From: Branchiostoma belcheri
Lineage: Eukaryota > Chordata > Leptocardii > Amphioxiformes > Branchiostomatidae
Assembly (NCBI RefSeq): GCF_001625305.1
Contig: NW_017802658.1
Location: 470,867 to 534,866 of the forward strand
DNA length: 64,000 bases
Direction: 5' to 3'
Below the pieces are notes generated by a model that was not told the origin of the DNA, searched no databases, and saw nothing but the letters and a program-made list of their open reading frames with translations. Made by a program: the position numbers and the translations under genes. Positions 1-14,770 of this stretch are shown piece by piece (the first letter of the stretch is position 1; each line of letters begins with the position of its first letter).

Positions 1-267
1 TTTACCTGAAGATTTTACTTTTAATGATCCAAGACTTGAATTTTCATGGCCCTCCCTTAAATAATTGTCTGGAAGGAAAATGTAGTCAAGAGATCACTGA
101 ATTTTAGCTTGTCATTATCTAGGTTATTCTAACACATCCAGGGAGGTTTGCATGTCTTCCTTTTGACATAAGGCGTAACAGGTTGTAATTTTATGCAAAT
201 CATAGTAGGTCTAATCTAATTAAACCTACCGGTAAAGAATGAGGGCCTGCAAGGGGGGGTCCTGACA

Positions 268-462
268 ACGCTCTACACTGAATTCAGAAACCTCTCGATT
301 ACGCTTTGCGATAAATTTCAAGTGGCTACAACGCATTACGTAGAATTCAAACGACGAATACGCTCTACGCAAAAATATTAGAGCGGTCCGTCTACGGCGC
401 TCTACGTAGAATTAAAATGGCCGATTACGCTCTACGGAAAAGGGCTTGCGGTCCCCCAAGAA
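268..462. repeat. Degenerate tandem repeat, about 63-bp unit, three copies
   Basis: Units start near 268, 331 and 397. Each contains ACGCTCTACG-like cores followed by TAGAATT(C/A), so the unit is itself made of two half-units of about 30 bp. Copies are diverged. The flanks carry GGGCCTGC near 243 and GGGCTTGC near 444 in the same orientation. No coding potential was seen. Confidence 0.65.
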
Positions 463-954
463 TATGTGTTAGATGCTTACATCTGTATTGAACTTGGGGC
501 ATTTCTGAAATACTGTAGTATTACTCAGAAAACTCACTTTTACCGGCAAAATGAGAAAAACTATTTTGAGCCCTGACAACAACCCTTAACATCACACCCA
601 CTCATTCCCTATAACGAGCAGAATGTAATCAGTCCTGCATGTGTAATCAGCTTAATTAGTGGCAGGAGATGGGCGATCACATCATGGCAGTATTACCATG
701 TAATTTGTCAGGACATCCACATGCATTAGATGTACCTGATTTCATTTCATGATTGAATCTGTAGTACAGAGTTGATATTATGGGAGAGCTGTAGAGGTGA
801 CCTTATGATAATCGTATGTTGTTGATCTAATATTAAATGGTAAAGCTGGTTTGTATGCAACCCTATCCTCCGGGCTGGCTATCTTCCAGTGTACAAATGT
901 GTATCAATACATTATGTAACATCATACTTTATACCATACGGAGTGATGGACGAA

Positions 955-1040
955 ATGCCTATAGTTATGTCCCCAAGAATCTGTCCAAGCACACTGGGTT
1001 ATCGTCTTGATAAGTGTGCTGGGTTCTTTGACACGCAGAG
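955..1040 (-). mobile_element. Decayed fragment of a tRNA-derived SINE
   Basis: The segment GATAAGTGTGCTGGGTTCTT resembles GATAAGTGCGGTGGGTTCTT in the full SINE copy at 27978-28366, in the same relative orientation. Only the central body is preserved; neither tRNA head nor tail is visible. Confidence 0.45.
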
Positions 1041-1042
1041 GA

Positions 1043-1122
1043 TTAACCTTCACCCTGAGGCTTAATGCTGAAACCAATACAAATTTGGTGCCAAAAGGCT
1101 ACCTTAGCAGTGAGAGGGTTAA
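1043..1122. mobile_element. 80-bp TTAA-bounded mini-element
   Basis: It begins TTAACCTTCACCCTGA and ends CAGTGAGAGGGTTAA, which are imperfect inverted repeats. TTAA at both outer ends followed by CC matches the target-site and terminal pattern of piggyBac-type non-autonomous elements. Related copies in the window: 3895-3974, 7043-7120, 9432-9494, 51330-51402, 57649-57708, and weaker ones ending at 2317 and 10652. Confidence 0.55.
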
Positions 1123-1393
1123 TGTTTGAAGCTGTCATATACATGAGACTGATGTTTTTAACACAATGTCAACTATTTTAACACAATGTTTTTCAGTTTT
1201 TCTGTACGTTTGCTGTGTGTACATGTATGTATCTGTGTGTATGTATTTCTGGAGTGCATTTTTTTTGCATACTTACTTCTTAGGCTTCTGAGGGGGTGAA
1301 GTCTGCCATCTCTGATTGCCCTGTTAACAATGTCTTAACGAAAAATGTAATTGGACAAGTATTAAGAATATGACCGTGATCTTCCCCCTTCAG

Positions 1394-5554
<4,161 letters not shown>

Positions 5555-6253
5555 AGGTGGGTAGGAGTTAGGTTTACTTTTTTTTTCTAACTTTGTTTAT
5601 ACAAGGTTTTGAAGGAACTGAAAGAAAAACTGGATAAACTGATAAAAAAATCTCATTGTGTACAGTAGATGTAACATTGATGCTGTTTGTTCAATTTTTG
5701 GTGTTATAATAGTGTGTGCACTATTACCTCATATCTACCTTATATCTAGCACTTATATCTACCTCCTATGTTACCTTTTGATTTATTTTAATTTGACTCT
5801 GTACCATTTGTATTATGATGTTTTCTTCTTTTGTTGGTGTCTAAAAAGCCTATTTGGGCTGGGCGGCTTGTAGTCACAAAACACAATGATAAACTTTCAT
5901 TCATTTATTCATTCACAACATTGAAGCCCTGCACATGTACATGAATTTCTTGCTGAATGTTCAGTAAAGTTCTGGTCCTTAAACAACAGCATTTTTTCAA
6001 TGGCCAGTTATTGGTAAAGCTGAAATATTATCATGTTTGTGCATTAATTTGCATCATTTTCTTGTTAACAGCACACCAAGACAGAAAAACATCATATCGT
6101 CAAAGAAAACCACTACTTAGAAAGGAAGAGAGGAAAACCCTCTAAAAGTAGTTTTGCTACCTTCATTCTGAACATTGTAGTCCAGCAATTCTGCCTAGTA
6201 CCAGTACCTTTTATACAGTAAACATAGTACGGTAAGTTTTTCACTAAGATAAA

Positions 6254-6288
6254 CCAAGGACATTATACATAGTGTATAATGTCCTTGG
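6254..6288. repeat. 35-bp perfect palindrome
   Basis: CCAAGGACATTATACA, a TAG centre, then the reverse complement, flanked by ATAAA on both sides. It lies in the presumed 3' UTR of transaldolase. It could be a tiny foldback element or an RNA hairpin. Confidence 0.6.
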
Positions 6289-6726
6289 ATAAACCAACAA
6301 ACAATATTATACAACCTTGGGAGATGCTAGGAATGGTAAAAAAAATAACTTTGGGAAAATAAGACAGTACAAAAAGGTGGAGGGATGCAGGCATAAGAAA
6401 TAGACATGTAGTTATCGCTATTCTAAAGAACTTACTTAATGTGCCACTATTGTCTTAGATCCAAAAAGTATTATAACAGAGATCTAGATATGAAATATGT
6501 GTAAGAATTGTGATGTCTTCCTGTACTGGGTAACACATATATGTATTTCCCATTTCACAATGGTTAAAATCATACCGGTATGTACTGTAATCAATTGGGT
6601 CATTTTAATACCAATATGTGTTGCCCAGCCCCAGAAAGAGTATAATAATTGATATGATTCAGATAATGGTATCATGCATAAGAGATGGTAAAATGAGCGA
6701 TATTGTTGAAGATTATTTTTGATGGA

Positions 6727-6732
6727 AATAAA
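6727..6732 (+). terminator. Candidate polyadenylation signal for transaldolase
   Basis: AATAAA in the sense strand about 1.17 kb downstream of the transaldolase stop, followed within 40 bases by T-rich and GT-rich sequence. Position only; no transcript evidence. Confidence 0.4.
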
Positions 6733-7042
6733 GTCTTTCTCTCTTGCACTCCACTAGAATTGTGCTGTTTTTAAATTGTAGAAGATATGGACTCCTGTCC
6801 CACTGTATGCCATAACCCCCACTTTACTTCAAGTTAACACTGAATCGTGCATAGTCAGTTAGCATGTAATGAACATGTAGGAAAAAATGAAAAATCTCAG
6901 CATTTTGTTTGCTCCATATATGAACAAAATGCCTCAAGGCATAACACACAAGTCTTTACTTACCAAGCCAGGTAAAAATCATGATAAGATATTGAAAGAC
7001 TTTGTCACAACCCTATCTCAGGTTGATACAAAGGCTTTTCTC

Positions 7043-7120
7043 TTAACCTAAAGTGTACTGAAGTAGCCAATTCTTTACAATACAATTGGTTACAAGGCTA
7101 AGAAGCAGGGAGAGGGTTAA
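7043..7120. mobile_element. 78-bp TTAA-bounded mini-element
   Basis: Starts TTAACCTAAAG, ends AAGCAGGGAGAGGGTTAA. Same family as 1043-1122. It ends only 10 bases before the foldback element at 7131. Confidence 0.5.
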
Positions 7121-7130
7121 TGTATCCATC

Positions 7131-7349
7131 TAACATCTGTGTCCATAATATCACCAGGGTCCATAATATCGCCACCTTGAGAAACAGTGTGCTTAAAGAT
7201 ATTTCTACTGCAACATACCCTAGGTATGTACATTTGAGGTGTGCAGGAGTGCATACCAAAAGTATGTTGCAGTAAAAATATCTTTAAGCACACTGTTTCT
7301 CAAGGTGGCGATATTATGGACCCTGGTGATATTATGGACACAGATGTTA
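7131..7349. mobile_element. 219-bp foldback element with internal repeats
   Basis: Arms of about 85 bp beginning TAACATCTGTGTCCATAATA and closing near GCAACATAC, almost perfectly self-complementary, with a loop of about 50 bases. Each arm contains GGTCCATAATATC twice. No ORF. The very high arm identity suggests recent origin or arm gene conversion. Confidence 0.75.
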
Positions 7350-8373
7350 CGTAGTATACATGTAGATGACTACATAAACTGAAAGATGAAGCAGTACTGG
7401 ACTTGTTTACTACTTTATATTTCTGTGCTGCCAGACACTTGATATCTTTAACCTCCAAAGAATTTTAGGCATTGTAGAAATTGCGGTGCTGAACTAGTTA
7501 AGTGAGCAGGGATTATGGGGAACATAGTTTAATCTCATCTCACTAGAACATCCTGTCAGTGTCACTAATGAAGTATAGTTTAAGAATCTCAAAAACATTC
7601 AAAATTGTCCAAAACAATAAGTTATTATGTCGCATGTCAATAACAGTAAATTGTTATGTTTACTTTGCAGTTATGAGCTACAACATATCTCTTATGAATG
7701 CAGCATTTAGACCAGAGCTCCTGTACATGTGTATAAGCACAACACTGCTACATTGTATTTTCCTTTCTGCAGCAAAATAGCAAAATCGTTCAGTTGTTTG
7801 ACAGAAAATGGAGTAGGGGAGGAGAGTCACGGTGCTTTATCAACCTCTAATTACTGTTTGACAGCCAAGTAAGAGATTACTCTTTCAGCTGACACGTACT
7901 GGGGGTCAGTGACACTTTTTGAAGGTCAAAGATGACGTTCATGGGGAGGGGGGCACCATGGAAGGGTGTGCCATGCATGCACTACAGCACGATGACCTTT
8001 TTTAACTACTAAATGTTATGACTCATCACCACAGGCTTTATTCCTGACATTTAACGTTCGTTCACAAGCATATGGCTTCTGTAGTTGAAGGTCAGGTATA
8101 TATCTCCCTTGTGGGTTGGGTTGGGGGGGGCTCCATTAAATGTTTGCTTACAAATATGCATGGATGACCTTCACTGTCATTACTGAAACATCTGCAAGGT
8201 CATACTGTTGCCTCATTGGACATTGAACCCATGATTATCAGGGCAAGGGCAAAAGAACACGGGTCACTGAACTCGATTACATGGTTTACATGCATGATTG
8301 AAGGAAGGTGTACTTTGAGCTTGTTGACTTGCATATGCATTGCATAGAGGCAAAGATTTGCTACAATGTTGAG

Positions 8374-8686
8374 CAGGGGTGCCAGAGGATACAGTGCAAT
8401 TTTACGGAATACAGTGCAATTTTACTAGGAAACAGTGCAATTTTAAGGAATACTGTGCAATGGTATTAGTTTTCAGTGCAATTTTACTAGTATACAGTAC
8501 AATTTGCTAGTAATATATACTAATATGATTCCACCGTATTCTGTGTATTCTGTAAAATTGCACTGTATACTAATACGATTGCTCTTTATTCCGTAAAATT
8601 GTACAGTATACTAAATACGACTGTACTGTATTCCATAAAATTGCACTGTATTCTGTAAAATTGCACTGTATACTCTGGCACCCCTG
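8374..8686. mobile_element. 313-bp hAT-like MITE with repeated internal motif
   Basis: Terminal inverted repeats CAGGGGTGCCAGAG and CTCTGGCACCCCTG, flanked by TTGAG (8369-8373 and 8687-8691). Both halves are built from repeats of ACAGTGCAATTTTAC or its complement, roughly five copies on the left and five on the right, making the whole element a degenerate palindrome. CAGGGGT-type ends are typical of hAT elements, but the visible duplication is 5 bp rather than 8. No transposase. Confidence 0.7.
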
Positions 8687-8790
8687 TTGAGGTGACATCT
8701 AGCCTGGGTGCCATCCTAGTATACTTGTTAACCAGGACACCAAACACCAAGAAAAGCAGCACAAACATTCTTTGTTGACAATGATTTTGA

Positions 8791-8796
8791 TTTATT
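8791..8796 (-). terminator. Candidate polyadenylation signal for UCP
   Basis: AATAAA on the minus strand about 1.55 kb past the UCP stop codon. The intervening 8797-10343 has no coding signal and is most simply the UCP 3' UTR. Confidence 0.4.
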
Positions 8797-9431
8797 TTCT
8801 ATCATGACCATCTACCCCTCTGTATCCTTTATACACATATTCTATATGATTATTTACAAGTCTGTACAATCTCAGTTTCCTCTTATTACAGGGAAACATT
8901 GCCCTTCTTGTCACATAGTGACTTATAAATAAGAAAACAAGGCAGTGCCTGTGCTGCACATTGACAAAGAAAAAATTGCAGCTTGCGCACAAAAAAAGGT
9001 GATGCACTGTGCAAGAAAATACATTATTGCATACAATGTTTAAATATACCGCAATGGAGCTCAGCGCATGAGATTTTATCCATGGAAAGACACTGAGAGT
9101 TTGGAAAATTTGATTAACTCAAAGTCCAATACATCAACAACTAGAAGTTACATGTATATACACAACATAGAGAGACACATACTTTTACAATTGACATGTG
9201 AAACATTTCTGCACATTAAACATGTCAAAACACAAGGTTATGAAGTTAATAAGACTTTACAAAGCTTTCCATACATTGAGTGACTTTCTCTAAAAAAATA
9301 AGTTATTACTTCGATCCTACTACTACCTTTGCACCAATATAGGATTAATTTTTAACCATCTTTCCACATTAGTACTGGTAACCTGTCATTGAAACTAAAG
9401 TTTCTCTTTATGGTATACTGTTCACCTGAAA

Positions 9432-9494
9432 TTAACCCTACCCTTGCTGTATACTTAACTAACGTACTAGTAACTGCAGCAGGGTGAAGGTTAA
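9432..9494. mobile_element. 63-bp TTAA-bounded mini-element
   Basis: Starts TTAACCCTACCCTTGCTG, ends CAGCAGGGTGAAGGTTAA: the best-matched inverted ends in the family. Lies in the presumed UCP 3' UTR. Confidence 0.55.
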
Positions 9495-10343
9495 ACTTCT
9501 ACTGATGTCCTGCATCTTTAAGTTACTCATTATTCTTCTATATCACATTCTGCGCAGAAAACAATCACAAAAGTAAAGGCATTGCAGTGTGATTTTGACA
9601 TGTCATAATGTGCTTGATTTTGTCAACAAAACAGTTATACAAAATAAATACAGGAATTGAATCCTACATACACCTGATTCTATAATCACCTGAGAATTGA
9701 ATATGTTTCTTTTCAGGATGAAATCAAACTTCTGAAGCAGACAAGGAGGTCAACTTTCAAACAAAAATTCTAACAGAGCTACAAACAGAACATCGGCATC
9801 TAGGATACTACCAGTGCAGCAGCAGAAGCATTGGTGTCACTAGTAATTTTGGAATGAACGATTGCTATAAAATGCTTGACAAATTTGCTCGTTTTGTTCG
9901 GTATTGCGAAAATACAGATGGTAGTACGAATCAGTCTGTTCTGGTGAAAATACAACCCTTTTCAAATTTGTCTGCAAAATTGCTGAAGCTGGCACTGCAA
10001 AATTCAAACATTTTACAGTGTAATATTTCTTTCCATTCATAATATAAACCCAACCCTGTCTTTCCTTCATTCTGATGACCTATGTCAACATCCCATTCAT
10101 AAAAATAGTCCTCTAGGACAGAGCACAGTACTCAAGACATCACTAATACATTCCCTCTCCTTCCTAGGCACTTTTGCCTTGTAGACACTATCATTCAAGA
10201 CCTCCTCAGAAGTGACTCCCATAAAGAATTCTTCTTTTCAAAATCCACAGTTCCTTAGTTCGTCTTTCTTTGAGATACAGTTCCTAAGACTGTCCGGCTA
10301 CTGGCCGTTAAAGTTACAGACTGGTTTTTGTATCCAGCCATGT

Positions 10344-13300
10344 TCACATGGGTGCTTTTATCTCTCGTATGCGGTTCTGGTTGTTGAGATGTGTGAATCC
10401 CCGCTTCAACTGCTCGTAGAACACAAACATCAGGATATTCCACGTTCCCAGACGCATAAATGAAGGAGTAAACCTGGAAAAAAACATAGCCAATTATTCA
10501 TGGGAATGAACACAAAATGCAACATAGTTAAGGCATTTACCACGATCTGTTCATCTATGGGTTTATAGTGCCTTTACAGTCTTCCAGTAAGATGACAAAC
10601 TTTTCTTAAAACCTTCCGCTGTTTTCTCAGCAGGGAACAGGGAGAAGGTTAAAAGATCAAGCAAACTATCCATTGTAAATTCCTTCTAAGCTACTAAAAT
10701 GGCAACTTGTCAACTATATTTGCCTTCAACTATTGGTGACATGCTTTAGTTTAAGAATAACTGCCAAGCGGCACATTTGGAGGTCGGCAGCTTTAGGTGC
10801 CAACCTACTTTGCGAGCCGCTACCATTTCGAGTTAAACCCTTTGCGACTATCATGAGGACATGCTTCTATAAACGAAGACTACTGCCAACCTAACACGTT
10901 TCCCAGTCCCTCTTGAAACAAACGGTATGCAACATGGTGCCAAAACTGTCAGAGCTCCATATAACATGCACAGCTCACTCATTTTCCAAATTTTGATATC
11001 AGCGTGTTGGCAACCCTAAATGTCAATTTGTCCTGACACCTGGGTTCTTAGATTTCTGTCATACCATGATCAGTCACAGAGATATTTGGCTTCAGAAAAT
11101 TGTTGATAATTCCAAATATCTGGTATCGTTCCAAGTGTTCTACAGCATTGTAGTTCACTGGTGTTAAGGTTATCTGTTCAATATGTATTTATGTTAAGAT
11201 TCTTGGCAAAGGGCATTGCTAGAGGGTGCTAATTTCATCTCTTTTTTCTACCTCCATGCTAATTTGTACCTACCCTTTGTAGAATGCCAGCGGTCCTCCC
11301 TCATAGAACATCTTCAGTGCACAGTCCAGTGCTCCGGTGTACTGTCCTGGTCTGGAATTCATAAATCTGGAGACAAAGAAAATCAACACGGCTATAAGCT
11401 TCACCTTAATCTTTGTCTAAGAAAGTCATCTTTGTTTTCAAAGTTGTTTGTACGTCTCTCTATCATTGTGCATTTTCATGTTCTGGACTTAAAGCTAGAG
11501 CCACTGGAAACACATACAAAATGGCCCATGGACAAAATGTGCCAACAAGAAACAAAAAATTTTCCTTGACACAACTTCCTGTGTCCTTCTGACCTATTGT
11601 TCTGCCTGTCAATCTTCCCCAACCATGTGCTGTCAACCTACTCTCAGATGCACCCCATTTCCTGTGTCTGACTTCTGACCTGGCATTCTGCCTTTCATTT
11701 TTTCCACCTATGTCACACACACAAACCCACATGTACAGTTCAGCCACCCAAAACAACACTTCCGAAAGGTTGAACCAAACGATCTGCCTGAGGATGAATC
11801 TGTGCCCACCTTGTTTTGACGACGTCTACAGGTGAGGCGACACAGGTGGTGACGAATCCCGTGATGAAGGCAGACGTGAAGTGACAGGGCAGGTTGTCTG
11901 TCATCAGGTTCATCCTCAAGATCTCCTCCTTCACCATGTCGTAACACACCAGCTCCGTGGCGTTCACGATGGAGTTCCGAGCAATGTTCGGTCCCGTACC
12001 TGAGCAAGATGAAACAATTTGGGCATTGAATATCAACAAGAACAGGCAACGAAGATATTTTGTCCATTTTATTTTGTTTATTGAATTTTGAGATGGCTGG
12101 GTGGGCCATTCAACTCGGACAAATTGATTTTTAATGGGCTCAGAGTACAAAAACATTAAAATCGCCAGTATAACAAAGGTCAAGTACAGGTCAAGCGCTT
12201 TTGACATTTTTAAGTTCCTGTGGGCATTGTGATCCATTCTAGCTCATTGAACAATAAGTATTGCAAAGTTTCTCCCGTTACCTTTCCACAAGCCTTTGAT
12301 GCCTTCCTCCACAGCGATGGTCCTGTAGGCGCTCAGGGCCCCGCTGTACCGCTTCTTCCCGCCGAACGGGTTAGCTCCCTCCGCCTGCATGCGCACCTTC
12401 ACCACATCTGTGGGCTGTGCGCAGGACACCGCCACCGCGCCCGTCGTGATGCCCGCCAGGATTCTGGTCGGCATGGAGGCACCTGGGGAACAGGGGAGGA
12501 ACGGTCAGTACTCAGTACTTTAGCTTCCTTCACAGACTTGTACGGCGGCGGCGTGCATTTTTTCTGATATGCGATTTTTACACAGGCTACGAAAAGGTAA
12601 TTTTGCAGCGGAGGGAGTCTCCCTCATTCTCGTAGTCCGTGTAAAATCGTGAATCAGCACTACCCCCCCAAAAAAAGTCTGCGATGGAGGTTAAAGTCCA
12701 TACGCATGTACACTGGTTGCAACAGAGTTGCCAGAAGTGTAAGATGAAGCTTATTTTAGTTGGTGAAAAAAAGTCAACCAGATCGGTTGAATTACTTCTG
12801 TACGGACTGAGCCGGCAAGTTGGCCATCGGGAACCGATTTCCATTTCTTTTTTTTTACCAAAAGAGTTTGGTAGACGCTAGTGAATGATATTAGTGGCTT
12901 TTCTTGTGACGTTTGCCGCCAAGTGCAATACTGTGACAAAACTGTCGGCTCCAACGTCTACTGTGCAAGTGAATCAAAGAGAACAGATGCACGTTAGTTA
13001 ACTGAAAAGGATATTATAATAGTTGTTGACACAAATGAACATAACACGAAGAACAGAACTCACCGTCTTTTTCCCTGCCAATCTGTTTCTGGTAGAAGCT
13101 CTTGACGGAGTCGTAGAGTCCGATTCTGATGGAGGCGAAGCTCATCTGTCTGTGGAGTCCGGCCACCAGGCCGCTGTACAGCCCCTTCGGACCCTCCTGC
13201 TTCACGATGCAGACGATAATACCGGACAGCCCCCGGTGTTTGGCGTTGAACGGGCCGGCGGCCATGTCGAACTGAGCCGCCATGGTGCTGGTACAGAGGG

Positions 13301-14770
13301 TGGTCAGGCGAGGGGCGGTGGTTGCGGCCGCCGCGCTACCCTCTCCCTGGATCTGAAAACGTGGCGCCAGAATGTTTTCGGTCACAGTGACCAAAAGAAA
13401 GGAAAGTAACCTAACCAGCGCCCGCCCTGAAATTATCATGTTTTTTTTCTGTCTCTGGCAAACAAAAACAAAAAAGGCTGGAAAGAAAAAATTCCCTCCA
13501 CCATAAACTGCGCATGCCTAGAACTGCAGAGGGATGCTCTCCAGTCCTATCCTGCACATGCGCATTGTTACGGACGCTCTCAAAGCCTGCAGAGAGGAAG
13601 TTATAGAAAGAAAAATCGTGCTAGATGGCGTCGTGCTAGATGACAGGTTGCTATAGCGACGATCCTTGCCTCCATTCCTTCCCATCATGCTCTCAGTCTC
13701 TACCACCACCACCGTGAGGTTACTATCCCATCATGCAGTGGATCGCCGCCATCTTGTTCTACCATGCTTGTTGGTTCTACCCTCCCTGTGAACAAAGAAA
13801 CAAGCCGAACAAAGTCGTTAGTAAGGGAGAAAAATATACTGTCAAACACACACACAAAAGCTGCTGCTTTTTTTCCCAAGGATGTCTCCAGCAATCTGTA
13901 GTTAACAGTTGTACATATTATCCCCGAGTCGGCAACTTTGTAAATACTTGGACTCTACCACTCAAACAATATGTATTTCATAAATGTAAGCACATATTAT
14001 TGTTATTGTATTTGGATTGTAATATGTATTTTATGTATGTATAACGTTTCTTCCTACTCCCCAGGGTGTCCCTTAACAATAGTCTCTGACTAGTTGGGAC
14101 ACCCTGGCTTCTTTGTAAGCCAAATAAATAAAAAAAAAAAAAAAAATAAATCTGTAGTTGCCAAGCACAATATATAGTGGTATAAATAACAAATCTGTTC
14201 CAGTTATTGTGGGTTTTCTTTTCTAGAAATGTCGAGAGATGAGTGCACAGTCTGGTGTCATCCTTGGTGCGTATACCTACCATGCAGCAACCAAGCAGAG
14301 CATGCGGAAACACTGGTCCAATACCTTTGCATCATGTGGCTATAGCTAGCAGGCCAAATTGTTCTCTATCGTGACATGTTATAAACGTGTATCAACCTCA
14401 CCGAGCTGTATGAAGCGCTAGCAGCAAAGAAACAACTTTTTCAAGAGTCCTTTCAAAGTTTGAAGCATATTCGGCACCATTTCATGTTCATTTTTTTCCA
14501 TATCTTTTTTCAAGTGGATTAACTTTAGCAAGTTAAGCGAATTAGTTCCCTGCTGATCGTTTTTTTTTTTCTTTTCTTATGGTAGGTTTTCGGTGAGGTT
14601 GATATCACTTTAATCTTAAGTCATAACAGCCATTTCCTTACCTGCAGACGAACTTTCGCCGTGTCCAATGGAAACGTGATGCTGTCAGCTATACAGGCGG
14701 CAAACCCTGCGCTCAGGAACCGCACCCCGACCGTAGGGGGCTGGTCCAGTGGCTTGAATCCGATGCCCAT
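10344..14770 (-). CDS. Mitochondrial uncoupling protein (UCP1/2/3 type)
   Basis: Mitochondrial carrier-family protein of the inner membrane; vertebrate relatives carry protons/anions and lower coupling. Coding exons in transcript order: 14770-14642, 13352-13064, 12482-12282, 11999-11810, 11366-11274, 10473-10344 (stop). They total 343 residues with matching phases and GT-AG borders. The start was chosen at 14770 because [13 protein letters not shown] aligns with the short N-terminus of vertebrate UCPs. Three carrier signatures are visible: [10 protein letters not shown] (exon 1), [11 protein letters not shown] (exon 3) and [10 protein letters not shown] (exons 4/5). [20 protein letters not shown] is a UCP hallmark. 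Length exceeds human UCP2 (309) mainly through an Ala/Thr-rich insert of about 22 residues in the first matrix loop. One or more 5' noncoding exons are likely upstream but not located. The paralog (1, 2 or 3) is not decided. Confidence 0.95.
11573..11765 (-). repeat. Dispersed repeat family 'GTCAATCTTCC', copy A
   Basis: Contains CTGCCTGTCAATCTTCCCC, GTGCTGTCAACCTACTCT, a second TTCTGACCTGGCATTCTGCC, and CAGCCACCCAAAACA. These occur in the same order in copies at 28937-29041, 53640-53785 and, reverse-complemented, at 49078-49166 and 56806-57055. Lies in UCP intron 4. Non-coding. Confidence 0.65.
14053..14146 (+). mobile_element. Poly(A)-tailed retroposed fragment
   Basis: A hairpin (CCAGGGTGTCC at 14061 pairing with GGACACCCTGG ending 14107) is followed by AAGCCAAATAAATA and a run of about 17 A. 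This looks like the 3' end of a retroposed transcript or non-LTR element in UCP intron 1, antisense to the gene. The source family is not recognised and no reverse transcriptase was seen. Confidence 0.4.

Larger units (their letters stand above)
1..1393 (+). other. Intron upstream of transaldolase exon 2
   Basis: No coding exon is recognisable here. The family's N-terminal segment, about 33 residues before the DATTNPS motif, is not found in any frame, so transaldolase exon 1 lies left of the window and this stretch is most likely intron. It contains a local tandem repeat, a decayed SINE fragment and a short TTAA-bounded element, listed separately. The exon acceptor is the pyrimidine-rich CCCCCTTCAG ending at 1393. 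Confidence 0.7.
6733..8373. other. Tail-to-tail spacer between transaldolase and UCP
   Basis: No coding exon was recognised on either strand. It holds a TTAA mini-element (7043-7120) directly followed by a large foldback element (7131-7349). The remainder is AT-rich unique-looking sequence. Confidence 0.6.

Noticed and set aside
11740-12237. 165-codon minus-strand frame overlapping UCP exon 4
   Set aside because: Only 11810-11999 is coding in it; the rest is intron read through, as shown by GT-AG borders and alignment to carrier proteins.
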